Below, piece after piece: positions 26,062 through 35,500 of a stretch of 64,000 bases of DNA. Numbering within the stretch: position 1 is the first letter of the stretch; the number at the start of each line of letters is the position of its first letter. The stretch is from Lentzea cavernae (GTDB lineage Bacteria; Actinomycetota; Actinomycetes; Mycobacteriales; Pseudonocardiaceae). The position numbers and the translations under genes were made by a program. The notes beneath the pieces were generated by a model. The model saw only the letters and a list, made by a program, of their open reading frames with translations, had not been told where the DNA came from and made no database searches. The stretch lies in the NCBI RefSeq assembly GCF_014653695.1, contig NZ_BNAR01000007.1:1-64000 (forward strand), read 5' to 3'.

Positions 26062-27135
26062 TCAGACAAGCGCCTGCCACCACCCATCAACCTCACCGGG
26101 AGAGTCCACATCCACCCTCTCCCCAGGCCGAGGCACAGCCAACCGAACCCCTCCGGCCTTCGCCTCCCGCCAAATCCGATCAATCGGCTCCCCCCACGGA
26201 TGCAACCCGAGGTTGAACGTCGCCCAATGAACCGGGATCAACAACCCCCCACCAAGATCATCAAACGCCCGAACCCCCTCCTCAGGCGTCATGTGGATGT
26301 CCGGCCATGCGTCGTCATAGGCCCCAACCTGCATCAACACAGCATCAAACGGCCCATGAGCAGCCCCGATCGCCTTGTACCCGGCGAAATACCCCGTATC
26401 CCCGCTGTAGAACACCGACCGCGAACCCCGAGCGATCACCCAAGACGCCCACAACGTGACGTTCCGCTGCACCGACCGCCCAGAGAAGTGTTGCGCCGCA
26501 GTACAAGTGAGCGTGAACCCGTCAACGGAATGCGACTCGTCCCAGTCCAACTCAACGATCCGCGAGGATGGCACGTCCCACCGAGCAAGATGCGCCCCAA
26601 GCCCCAACGGAACCACGAACACCGCAGACGTGGAAGCAGTCAACGACTGCACGGTCACCATGTCGAGGTGGTCGTAGTGGTCGTGCGAGATCACAACCGC
26701 ACTGACAGCAGGCAAATCAGACAACTGATGCGGAACCGGGTGCAACCGCCGAGGCCCCAACCGAGCAGACGGCGAGACCCGCTCACTCCACACAGGATCG
26801 ACGAGAACCGCCGCCCCGTCGATCTCGATGAGCGCGGAAGCATGCCCGTACCAGGTGATGTGCAGACCGTCGGACACCGGCGCCGCAGGCCCGACCAGCG
26901 GCACGGGAACAGACGGCTTGCGGTCCGCGCCGCCGAACAGGAAGTCACGCGCCGAGAAGGAGTCGCCATCCGGAACGGTGCGGACTTCCTTGTCGTTGTG
27001 GAACTTGCCGTCGCGATACCGCGGTGAGCGCGACATGTGGACCGGGTCCGGCTTGCCGCCCAGCTGCCGGGGCACGTCCTTCAGCGCCCACGCCACCCCT
27101 GCCAGGCCGAGCAGGCCGGCCAACGCCTTCTTCAT
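26062..27135 (-). CDS. Membrane-anchored metallo-beta-lactamase-fold hydrolase (UlaG/NAPE-PLD-like)
   Basis: A 357-residue protein. A hydrophobic N-terminus (KKALAGLLGLAGVAWAL) suggests a signal anchor. The fold begins at HITWYGHASALIEIDG and contains the metal site HDHYDHLD near residue 160, a later YSGDTGYF motif, and IPVHWATFNLG. The N-terminal region GDGKFHND-like through PVPLVGP matches the subgroup related to N-acyl-phosphatidylethanolamine phospholipase D. The substrate is unknown. ATG 27135 is chosen to keep the anchor without upstream noise. Confidence 0.82.
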   Translation of the reverse strand: MKKALAGLLGLAGVAWALKDVPRQLGGKPDPVHMSRSPRYRDGKFHNDKEVRTVPDGDSFSARDFLFGGADRKPSVPVPLVGPAAPVSDGLHITWYGHASALIEIDGAAVLVDPVWSERVSPSARLGPRRLHPVPHQLSDLPAVSAVVISHDHYDHLDMVTVQSLTASTSAVFVVPLGLGAHLARWDVPSSRIVELDWDESHSVDGFTLTCTAAQHFSGRSVQRNVTLWASWVIARGSRSVFYSGDTGYFAGYKAIGAAHGPFDAVLMQVGAYDDAWPDIHMTPEEGVRAFDDLGGGLLIPVHWATFNLGLHPWGEPIDRIWREAKAGGVRLAVPRPGERVDVDSPGEVDGWWQALV

Positions 27136-27212
27136 GATGCGATTCCCTCTCCCTGACCCCGTGCTCGGTGCAACGCACGAAATAGTCGTGGAGTTCCAGG
27201 CTCCCCGCAGCA

Positions 27213-27249
27213 CGAAGGGCCCGGTCCCACGCGGAGACCGGGCCCTTCG
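27213..27249 (-). terminator. Terminator of pyc
   Basis: CGAAGGGCCCGGTC (27213-27226) pairs perfectly with GACCGGGCCCTTCG (27236-27249). It lies 10 bases past the pyc stop in the direction of transcription. Confidence 0.7.
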
Positions 27250-27258
27250 GCAACTCGG

Positions 27259-30200
27259 CTACTGCAGGACGATCAGGAGGTCGCCGCCCTCGACCTGCTG
27301 GGCACCGCGCAACGCCAGGCGCTGCACGACGCCCGCCTTCGGGGCGGTGATCGCGGCCTCCATCTTCATGGCCTCGATCGTCGCGACGGTCTGACCGGCG
27401 TCGACGCTGTCGCCCTCGGCCACCACCGCCGTCACCACGCCGGCGAACGGGGCCGCCACGTGGTTCTGGTTCGAGCGGTCGGCCTTCTCGGCGGCCGGGA
27501 TGTCGGCGGCCACCGAGCGGTCGCGGACCTGGATCGGGCGCAGCTGGCCGTTCAGCGTGGCCATGACCGTGCGGATGCCCCGCGCGTCGGCCTCGGAGAT
27601 CGCCTCCAGGCCGATCAACAGCCGGACACCCGGCTCCAGGTCGACGGAGTACTCCTCGCCCGGACGCAGGCCGTAGAAGAAGTCCTTGGAGCGCAACACC
27701 GACGTGTCGCCGTAGGCGTCGCGGTGCGTGCGGAACTCCTTGGTGGGAGCCGGGAACAGCAGCCTGTTCAGCGTCGCGCGCCGGTCGTCCGCCAAGCCCG
27801 CCTCGTCCTCGGCCGAGAGCTCCTCCACCGGCTTCGGGGCGGGACGGCCCTCCAGGGCCTTGCTGCGGAACGGCTCCGGCCAGCCGCCGGGCGGGTCGCC
27901 CAGCTCGCCGTGCAGGAAGCCGATCACCGAGGCCGGGATGTCGAACTTGCCGGGGTTCTCCTCGAACTCCTTCGGGGAGACGCCGGCGCCGACGAGGTGC
28001 AGCGCGAGGTCGCCGACGACCTTGGACGACGGCGTCACCTTCACGAGGTGGCCGAGCATGCGGTCGGCGGCCGCGTACATCGACTCGATCTCCTCGAACT
28101 TCTCGCCGAGGCCGAGCGCGACGGCCTGCGTGCGCAGGTTCGAGAGCTGACCACCGGGGATCTCGTGGTGGTAGACGCGGCCGGTCGGGCCGGGGATGCC
28201 GGACTCGAACGGCGCGTAGATCTTGCGCACCGACTCCCAGTACGGCTCCAGGTCGCAGACGTTCTGCAGGTTGAGGCCGGTGGAGTGCTCGGTGTGGTCG
28301 GTCAGCGCCACGATCGACGACAGCGGCGGCTGCGACGTCGTGCCCGCCATCGACGCGGTCGCGCCGTCGATCGCGTCCACGCCCGCCTGGATCGCCGCGA
28401 GGTAGGTCGCGAGCTGGCCGCCGGCCGTGTCGTGCGTGTGGAGGTGGACCGGGAGGTCGAACTCCTTGCGCAGCGCGGAGATCAGGCGCGACGCGGCGGG
28501 AGCCCGCAGCAGGCCGGCCATGTCCTTGACGCACAGCACGTGGGCGCCGGCGCCCACGATCTGCTCGGCGAGCTTGAGGTAGTAGTCCAGTGTGTACAGA
28601 CGCTCGTCCGGGTTCGACAGGTCGCTCGTGTAGCAGAGGGCGACCTCGGCGACCGCGGTTCCGGTCTCGCGCACGGCCTCGATCGCCGGGCGCATCTGCT
28701 CGACGTCGTTCAGGGCGTCGAAGATCCGGAAGATGTCGATGCCGGTCTTCGTCGCCTCCTCCACGAACGCCTTGGTCACGGCCTCGGGGTACGGCGTGTA
28801 GCCGACCGTGTTGCGGCCGCGCAGCAGCATCTGCAGGTTGATGTTCGGCACGGCCTCGCGCAGCGCGGCGAGCCGCTCCCACGGGTCCTCCGCGAGGAAC
28901 CGCAGCGCCACGTCGTAGGTCGCGCCGCCCCAGCACTCCAGGGACAGCAGCTCGGGCGTCATGCGCGAGACGTGCGGCGCGACGGCGAGCAGGTCCTTGG
29001 TGCGCACTCGGGTGGCCAGCAGCGACTGGTGGGCGTCGCGGAACGTCGTGTCCGTGACGCCGACGGCCTTGCTCTCCCGCATCCACCGCGCGAAGCCCTC
29101 GGGGCCGAGCTCGACCAGCTTCTGCTTGGAGCCGGCGACCGGTTCGGCGTTCAGGTCCACGACCGGCAGCTTCTCGCGCGGGTCGACCGCGGTGGGGCGC
29201 GTGCCGTTCGGGTGGTTGACCGTCACGTCCGCGAGGTAGGTCAGCAGTCGCGTGCCGCGGTCGGCCGAGTGGCGGGCCGTCAGCAGGTGCGGGCGCTTCT
29301 CGATGAACGACGTGGTGACGCGGCCCTCGTAGAAGTCCGCGTCGTCCAGGACGGCCTGGATGAACGGGATGTTCGTGGACACACCGCGGATGCGGAACTC
29401 CGCGATCGCACGGCGCGCACGGGCGACGGCGAGGGAGAACGTGCGGCCGCGGCACGTGAGCTTCACGAGCATCGAGTCGAAGTGCGGGCTGATGGCCATG
29501 CCCGCGCCCGCCGTGCCGCCGTCGAGGCGGATGCCCGAACCACCGGGCGAGCGGTACGCGCTGATCGTGCCGGTGTCCGGGCGGAAGCCGTTGGCCGGGT
29601 CCTCCGTGGTGATGCGGCACTGCAGCGCCGCGCCGCGCAGCTGGACGGTGTCCTGGGACAGGCCCAGGTCCTCCAGCGTCTCGCCGGACGCGATGCGCAT
29701 CTGCGACTGCACCAGGTCGACGTCGGTCACCTCTTCCGTGACCGTGTGCTCGACCTGGATGCGCGGGTTCATCTCGATGAAGACGTAGTGGCCCTGCGGG
29801 TCGAGCAGGAACTCCACGGTGCCGGCGTTGCGGTAGCCGATGTGCCGGGCGAACTTCACCGCGTCGGCGCAGATGCGGTCGCGCAGCTCGGGATCGAGGT
29901 TCGGCGCGGGCGCGATCTCGATGACCTTCTGGTGGCGCCGCTGCACGGAGCAGTCGCGCTCGAAGAGGTGGATCACGTTGCCCTGGCCGTCGGCGAGGAT
30001 CTGCACCTCGATGTGGCGCGGTTCGACCACGGCCTGTTCGAGGAACACGGTCGGGTCGCCGAACGCCGACTCCGCCTCGCGGGACGCCGCTTCGAGCGAC
30101 TCGCGCAGCGCGGCGGGCTCGTCGACCTTGCGCATGCCCCGGCCACCACCACCGGCGACGGCCTTCACGAAGACGGGGAAGCGCATCGTCTTCGACGCCT

Positions 30201-30636
30201 CGAGCAGCTCGTCGATGTCGGACGACGGCGGGCTCGACTCCAGCACCGGCAGCCCGGCCTCGCGGGCGGCGGCGATGGCGCGCGCCTTGTTGCCCGTCAG
30301 CTCCAGCACCTCGGCCACGGGGCCGACGAACGTGAGACCTGCCTCACGACAGGCCATCGCGAGTTCGGGGTTCTCCGACAGGAAGCCGTAACCGGGGTAG
30401 ATCGCGTCGGCGCCGGCCTTGCGGGCGGCCTTGATGATCTCCTCGACGGAGAGGTACGCGCGAACGGGGTGGCCGGGCTCGCCGATCTCGTAGGACTCGT
30501 CCGCCTTCAACCGGTGCAGCGAGTTCCGGTCCTCGTGAGGGAAAACGGCGACCGTTCCAGCGCCCAGTTCGTAAGCGGCTCGGAACGCGCGAATCGCGAT
30601 CTCGCCGCGGTTGGCGACAAGAACCTTGCGGAACAT
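27259..30636 (-). CDS. pyc: Pyruvate carboxylase
   Basis: A biotin enzyme that carboxylates pyruvate to oxaloacetate to refill the TCA cycle. The 1125-residue single chain has a biotin carboxylase domain (about 1-450; FLSENPELA, the GGGGRGM glycine loop, EMNPRIQVEHTVTEE), a carboxyltransferase domain (about 500-1000; DTTFRDAHQSLLATRVRT with metal-binding residues, and HTHDTAGG), and a C-terminal biotin carrier with biotinyl Lys1091 in EAMKME. Length is normal. It is monocistronic with its own terminator. Confidence 0.98.
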   Translation of the reverse strand: MFRKVLVANRGEIAIRAFRAAYELGAGTVAVFPHEDRNSLHRLKADESYEIGEPGHPVRAYLSVEEIIKAARKAGADAIYPGYGFLSENPELAMACREAGLTFVGPVAEVLELTGNKARAIAAAREAGLPVLESSPPSSDIDELLEASKTMRFPVFVKAVAGGGGRGMRKVDEPAALRESLEAASREAESAFGDPTVFLEQAVVEPRHIEVQILADGQGNVIHLFERDCSVQRRHQKVIEIAPAPNLDPELRDRICADAVKFARHIGYRNAGTVEFLLDPQGHYVFIEMNPRIQVEHTVTEEVTDVDLVQSQMRIASGETLEDLGLSQDTVQLRGAALQCRITTEDPANGFRPDTGTISAYRSPGGSGIRLDGGTAGAGMAISPHFDSMLVKLTCRGRTFSLAVARARRAIAEFRIRGVSTNIPFIQAVLDDADFYEGRVTTSFIEKRPHLLTARHSADRGTRLLTYLADVTVNHPNGTRPTAVDPREKLPVVDLNAEPVAGSKQKLVELGPEGFARWMRESKAVGVTDTTFRDAHQSLLATRVRTKDLLAVAPHVSRMTPELLSLECWGGATYDVALRFLAEDPWERLAALREAVPNINLQMLLRGRNTVGYTPYPEAVTKAFVEEATKTGIDIFRIFDALNDVEQMRPAIEAVRETGTAVAEVALCYTSDLSNPDERLYTLDYYLKLAEQIVGAGAHVLCVKDMAGLLRAPAASRLISALRKEFDLPVHLHTHDTAGGQLATYLAAIQAGVDAIDGATASMAGTTSQPPLSSIVALTDHTEHSTGLNLQNVCDLEPYWESVRKIYAPFESGIPGPTGRVYHHEIPGGQLSNLRTQAVALGLGEKFEEIESMYAAADRMLGHLVKVTPSSKVVGDLALHLVGAGVSPKEFEENPGKFDIPASVIGFLHGELGDPPGGWPEPFRSKALEGRPAPKPVEELSAEDEAGLADDRRATLNRLLFPAPTKEFRTHRDAYGDTSVLRSKDFFYGLRPGEEYSVDLEPGVRLLIGLEAISEADARGIRTVMATLNGQLRPIQVRDRSVAADIPAAEKADRSNQNHVAAPFAGVVTAVVAEGDSVDAGQTVATIEAMKMEAAITAPKAGVVQRLALRGAQQVEGGDLLIVLQ

Positions 30637-30871
30637 CCGTGCCCTCCCGGTGTTACTCGGCGGTCATCAGTCGTGGCACGTTACCGTGCGACTCTTGCCT
30701 GTTGGGAGGACTGTCTCACGTGATGGGTGTCATCCTGATCGGTCTTGCTCGCAGGGATTCTCGCGTGATGGGAGCGAATCCGATACCCACCACCCGGTCA
30801 GACTGCGGCCGGTAGTGGGTTTAACCAGATCGAGTGACGATCTTCGTGACTATCTCGGTAGGGTGAGCCAT

Positions 30872-32287
30872 ATGGCCGGGGCTGATGGAGCCGGGCAGCC
30901 TACTGCCCGCACACCGCATTTCGACGTTGTCCTTCGTGGTTACAACCAGCGACAGGTGAACGAACGAGTCACCCGCTTGGAGTTCGATCTCAAGAACTCG
31001 AACCGCTCCCGTGACGCGGCCGCCGCGCAGGTGGCGGAGCTCACCAAACTGCTCAACTCGATGCGCGCGGACCTCGACAAGTCCAAGGTGCAGCTCCACA
31101 ACCTCGCCAACAGTCCCGTCAGCGCGTCGAACGTCACCGAGCGCGTTCGCGTGATGATGAGCCTGGCCGAGGAAGAGATCGCGGACATCCGCAAGGACGC
31201 CCTCGACAAGGCCGCCGCCACGCGCGGTGAGGCCGAGAAGTGGGCAGCCGAGCAGCGCGAGGCCCACCAGCGCCTGCTCGCCGAGACCGAGGCGCGCCGC
31301 AAGCAGCTGGAGATGAACTACCAGCAGCGCCACGCCGAGCTCGACCAGCAGACCGCCGGCCGCAGGTCAGAGCTGGAAGCCGAGCACGTGTCGCTGCAGG
31401 CGAAGCTCACCGCCGAGCACGAGGCCCTGGTCGCCGACGTGCGCGCGAACGGTGATCGCGTCGCCGCCGAGTTCGAGAAGAAGTCGGCCGACCTGGACAC
31501 CCACCGCGCCGAGCTCGACGCGAAGTACAAGGCGTACCACGACCAGCTCGACAAGGAGTACGACGGCCTCAAGGCGAAGCTGACCGCCGAGCACCAGAAG
31601 GTGCTGGCGGACGCGCGGGCCGAGGCCGAGCAGATCGTCGCCGACGCGGAGGCCAAGCGCGCCGCGGCACTGCAGAAGCTCGAGAGCGAGCTCTCGGCCA
31701 GGCAGGAGGAGGCCGCGAAGGTCCTCGCCGAGCTCGAGACCGAGTCGCTCGCCAAGGCCGAGAAGGTCACCTCCGACGCGTCCGCGCAGGCGATCGCCCT
31801 GGTCAGCGCGGCGGAGGAGAAGGCGGCGACGACCCTGCGCACCGCCGAGGACAAGGCCACCGCCACCGTCACCGAGGCCGATCAGAAGGCCACGGCCACC
31901 GTGCGCGACGCCAACGAGAAGGCCGCGACCACCGTGCGCGACGCCGACCAGAAGGCCGCGACCACGGTGCGCGAGGCCGACGAGAAGGCGCGCGCGCTCG
32001 TTCGCGAGGCCGAGGAGAAGTCGGCCGCGGCCGTCGCCGAGGCGGACCAGCGTGCCGCCGCCGCGTCCGAGAAGGAGGCGTCGCTGCGTTCGGCGCACGA
32101 CAACCTCGCCACGCAGTTCCACGCGGCCCAGGCCGCGGTGGACGCGGCGATGTCGGTGCTCAAGCCCCTGGAGGACGGGACCGCCGACGCCGACGAGGCT
32201 CCTTCCGCGCCTGTTTCGCCGGTCGCGCCCGTTGCGCCCGGTGAGCAGAAGACCGAGCAGCTGCCGAAACCGCGTCAGAGGGACTGA
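30872..32287 (+). CDS. Long coiled-coil polarity protein (DivIVA/FilP-like)
   Basis: A 471-residue, almost wholly helical protein. Residues about 12-40 (HFDVVLRGYNQRQVNERVTRLEFDL) match the short membrane-curvature/DivIVA-type domain that begins actinomycete filament proteins such as Scy and FilP. The rest is coiled coil rich in Ala, Glu and Lys, including at least six consecutive 11-residue repeats, then a short Pro/Ala tail. Such proteins organise polar growth. GGTAGGG before ATG 30872 favours it over GTG 30863. A strong terminator follows. Confidence 0.75.
   Translation: MAGADGAGQPTARTPHFDVVLRGYNQRQVNERVTRLEFDLKNSNRSRDAAAAQVAELTKLLNSMRADLDKSKVQLHNLANSPVSASNVTERVRVMMSLAEEEIADIRKDALDKAAATRGEAEKWAAEQREAHQRLLAETEARRKQLEMNYQQRHAELDQQTAGRRSELEAEHVSLQAKLTAEHEALVADVRANGDRVAAEFEKKSADLDTHRAELDAKYKAYHDQLDKEYDGLKAKLTAEHQKVLADARAEAEQIVADAEAKRAAALQKLESELSARQEEAAKVLAELETESLAKAEKVTSDASAQAIALVSAAEEKAATTLRTAEDKATATVTEADQKATATVRDANEKAATTVRDADQKAATTVREADEKARALVREAEEKSAAAVAEADQRAAAASEKEASLRSAHDNLATQFHAAQAAVDAAMSVLKPLEDGTADADEAPSAPVSPVAPVAPGEQKTEQLPKPRQRD
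31841..32070 (+). repeat. In-gene 33-bp (11-residue) tandem repeats
   Basis: Successive units read TVTEADQKATA, TVRDANEKAAT, TVRDADQKAAT, TVREADEKARA, LVREAEEKSAA, AVAEADQRAAA, preceded by a weaker unit TLRTAEDKATA. The exact 11-residue spacing indicates a hendecad coiled coil with less supercoiling than a heptad. Boundaries are approximate. Confidence 0.75.
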
Positions 32288-32372
32288 GGCTCAGCCGGGG
32301 ACGGCGACGGACTGGTCTCGTGTGACCGCCGCCGTTCGCCGGGAGCCACCGGTCGATTCGTGCCGTCGAACG

Positions 32373-32401
32373 ACGCCACCCCAGCTGGGGTGGCGTTTTT
32401 C
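32373..32401 (+). terminator. Rho-independent terminator of the coiled-coil gene
   Basis: ACGCCACCCCAG/CTGGGGTGGCGT forms a 12-bp perfect stem (32373-32396) followed by TTTT, a classic intrinsic terminator. Confidence 0.85.
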
Positions 32402-32469
32402 GTGCGTGCCCGGAACTGCGGATCGCGTCACGGCCGTGCGCCACCTCGCGGGCCCGGTCCCGCGCGGCT

Positions 32470-32552
32470 AGGCGCTGTCCTGCAAGTCTCGTCGGGCGAC
32501 AGCGGCGGCCGAGGGCCCCCGTCTCTCACCTGACGAACTTGCAGGACAGCGT
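32470..32552. repeat. 83-bp inverted-repeat element abutting the recG stop (MITE-like)
   Basis: The ends GCGCTGTCCTGCAAGT (32470-32485) and ACTTGCAGGACAGCGT (32537-32552) are complementary at 15 of 16 positions. CTAG flanks both sides (32466-32469, 32553-32556), as in a 4-bp target duplication. Because CTAG is itself a palindrome, it could instead just extend the repeat. The right-hand CTAG contains the recG stop codon. Confidence 0.55.
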
Positions 32553-35500
32553 CTAGGTCTTCTCCAGGTACTCGGCGCGCTCCTCCGTCAGCAGCGTCGC
32601 CACCATGCCGGCCAGCCCCGGGTGCTTCTCCAGGTCCGGGTCGGCGTCCACGACCTGCTGCGCGGACGTGCGGGCGTCCGCGATGATGTCCTCGTCGCGC
32701 AGCAGCGAGAGCATCTTCAGGCCCGAGCGGCGGCCTGACTGGGCCGCGCCGAGGATGTCGCCCTCGCGGCGCAGTTCGAGGTCGAGCTGGGCCAGTTCGA
32801 AGCCGTCCAGGGTCGACTCGACGGCGCGCAGGCGTTCCATCGTCGCCGTCATCTCGGGCATCTCGGTGACCAGGAGGCAGAGGCCCGGTGCGCTGCCGCG
32901 GCCCACGCGGCCGCGGAGCTGGTGGAGCTGGGAGACGCCGAAGCGGTCGGCGTCCATGATGGCCATGACGGTGGCGTTCGGGACGTTGACGCCCACCTCG
33001 ATGACGGTGGTGGCCACGAGGACGTGGACCTCGTTGGCCGCGAAGGCGCGCATCACGGCGTCCTTCTCGTCGGGGGGCATGCGACCGTGCAGGATCTCGA
33101 TGCGCAGGCCGCGCAACGGGCCCTGCGCGAGCATCGTCGCCACGTCGATCACGGACAGGGCGGGGCGCTTGTCCTCGTCGTCGGACTTCGCCGGTTCCTC
33201 GTCGCCGATGCGCGGGCACACGAAGTACGCCTGGTGGCCCTTCGCCACCTCCTCGCGCACTCGGGCGAACGCGCGGTCGAGCCACGCGGGCTTCTCGCGG
33301 ACGGGGACCACCGAGGTCTTGATCGGTGAGCGGCCTCCGGGCAGCTCGCGCAGGGCGGAGACCTCCAGGTCGCCGTAGACCGTCATGGCGACGGTGCGCG
33401 GGATCGGGGTCGCTGTCATGACCAGCACGTGCGGGTTCTCGCGTTCGCCGCGGGCCGAGAGCGCCGCTCGTTGCTCGACGCCGAAGCGGTGCTGCTCGTC
33501 AACGACGACCAGACCCAGGGAGTGGAACTCCACCTTCTCCTGGATGATCGCGTGCGTGCCGACGACGATGCCCGCCTCGCCGGTCACGATGTCGAGCAGC
33601 GCCTGGCGGCGCTGGGCCGTGTTCATCGAGCCGGTCAGCAGCGTCACGCGGGTCGCGTGCTCCGCGCCGCCGAGCTGGCCCGCCTGGGCGAGGTCGCCGA
33701 GCATCTCCGCCAGCGAACGGGCGTGTTGTGCCGCAAGGACTTCCGTGGGGGCGAGCATCGCCGCCTGACGGCCCGAGTCGACGGCCTGCAGCATGGCGCG
33801 CAACGCGACCATGGTGTTGTGGGTGACCACGAAGTGGTCGGTGACGTAGAGCTGATCAGGGTGTGCGACAGAGATGCACTGCACCGGCTTGCGACCGACG
33901 AACTCGACCGAGCGAATCGCCCGGACAGGCTCTTCGCACCTGGTGCGCTCCTTGACGAGTTCTGCCTTCCGGCTGAGCCGGAACGGTGGGAACTCATTCG
34001 GCAGACGGAGGCTGACCAGGTGGTACGTGTTGCCCATCTTCTCGACCGGGCGGACCCGGCCCGTGCCGCCCAACGACTCGGCCAGCCAGGACACCTGGTC
34101 GGCCAACCGCGGCGACGCCGACAGGAAGGTCACGTCCGAGCCCTGCTGCCGGTCGAGCGTGCCGCCGGTGTCCAGCAGCCCCTGCAACAACGCGTGCCGC
34201 ACCTTCACCGGTGCGATCAGGTAGTTCTCCGGCAGGAACTCGTCCCCGGCCCGATGACCGCAGACCCCCAGATCCCGCAGCGCGTCGAGGACCGGATTCG
34301 CACCCTCGCGGCACCCGTCCACAAGCCGGTCGTACTTGTTCGACCAGCCGGGCTCGACCAGGTGCGCGCCCTCGGGAAGAGCTGCCGTCAGCTCGACGAG
34401 CAGCTCTGGATCGGCACCGGTGAACACGACTCCGCCGTTGAGCAGCGAACCGTCCCCGATCAGCCACCCGAGCGCGTACGGGTCCAGCGGCCGCTCGGTC
34501 AGGCTGTCCAACTCGGGCGCTTCCACCACGGGCAGATGCCACTTCGAGGCACCGTCCGACGTCGTGAGGTCGTCGCGGATCTCTCGCAACGACAGCACCT
34601 TCAGCGGGTTCCCCCGGTCACGGCGCACCGTCGTGTTCACGGCCCACAGGTGCTCGAGATCGGACTCCACGCCGCGGCCGTCGGAGAGCAGCACCCTGTA
34701 GACATCTCGCTCCCCCTGGGGGAAGACCCCGGTCACGACGGTGACCTCGCCGCTGGGCGCGATGACCTCGGCTCCGACCCGGACCTCGCCCATCTTGACG
34801 AAGCCGGTCGGCGTGAGGACCAGCGAGTCGAGCGGTTGGGCCTTGCCCGACCCGACCTCGCCCTGCAGCAGGCGGTTCATCGGCACCACGGACTCCAGGT
34901 CCGACGCGACCTGCTCGCCGACCTCGACCTGGCCCGCCGTCAGCGTGAACGGCAGCCGCGCGTCGAAGGCGTCGAGGATGCCGCCGGACCGGCGCGCGCA
35001 CGACGGGGCGGGACGGGCCGTCGAGGCCTTGCGGCGCTGCGCCAGCGCCAGCTGCACGGCCAGCGCCTCGTCCCACTTCAGCCGCAGCTGCGCGACCGAG
35101 ATCTGCGCCCAGCTCTCCGGCCGGTGGATCGACCGCAGCGCGTCCTCCAGGCCGATCAGGCCCTGCTCGGAGCGGAAGTCGGCGGGTAGCGGGTCCTCCG
35201 GCACGCCGTCCCAGATCTCCAGGAGCTGCTTCACGCAGTTCGCGATGTTCCACGTGTTGATGTGCTGCGACGCCGGGTAGACGGGCAGGAACGCCTGCAG
35301 GAACGACGACCCGTCGTGCTCCGCGGTGAGGACCTCGAACGCCGGGTGCACCAGCTGCAGGTTCTGCCGGTAGCGGCCGACCTTGCCGGCGAACAGCGCG
35401 CGCGTGCCCGGCAGCAGCTCCTGCTCGGCGACGAACGCGGGCTTGCCGAAGAACACCAGGTGCAGCTCGGAGGTGCCGTCGGTGATCACGGCCTCCGTCA

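Noticed and set aside
26945-29620. An 891-codon minus-strand frame overlapping pyc and the metallohydrolase
   Set aside because: It is an Arg/Pro/Ala-rich alternative frame of two well-supported genes.
27460-30723. A 1087-codon plus-strand frame opposite pyc
   Set aside because: pyc has all its domains; the antisense frame has no recognisable domain and biased composition.
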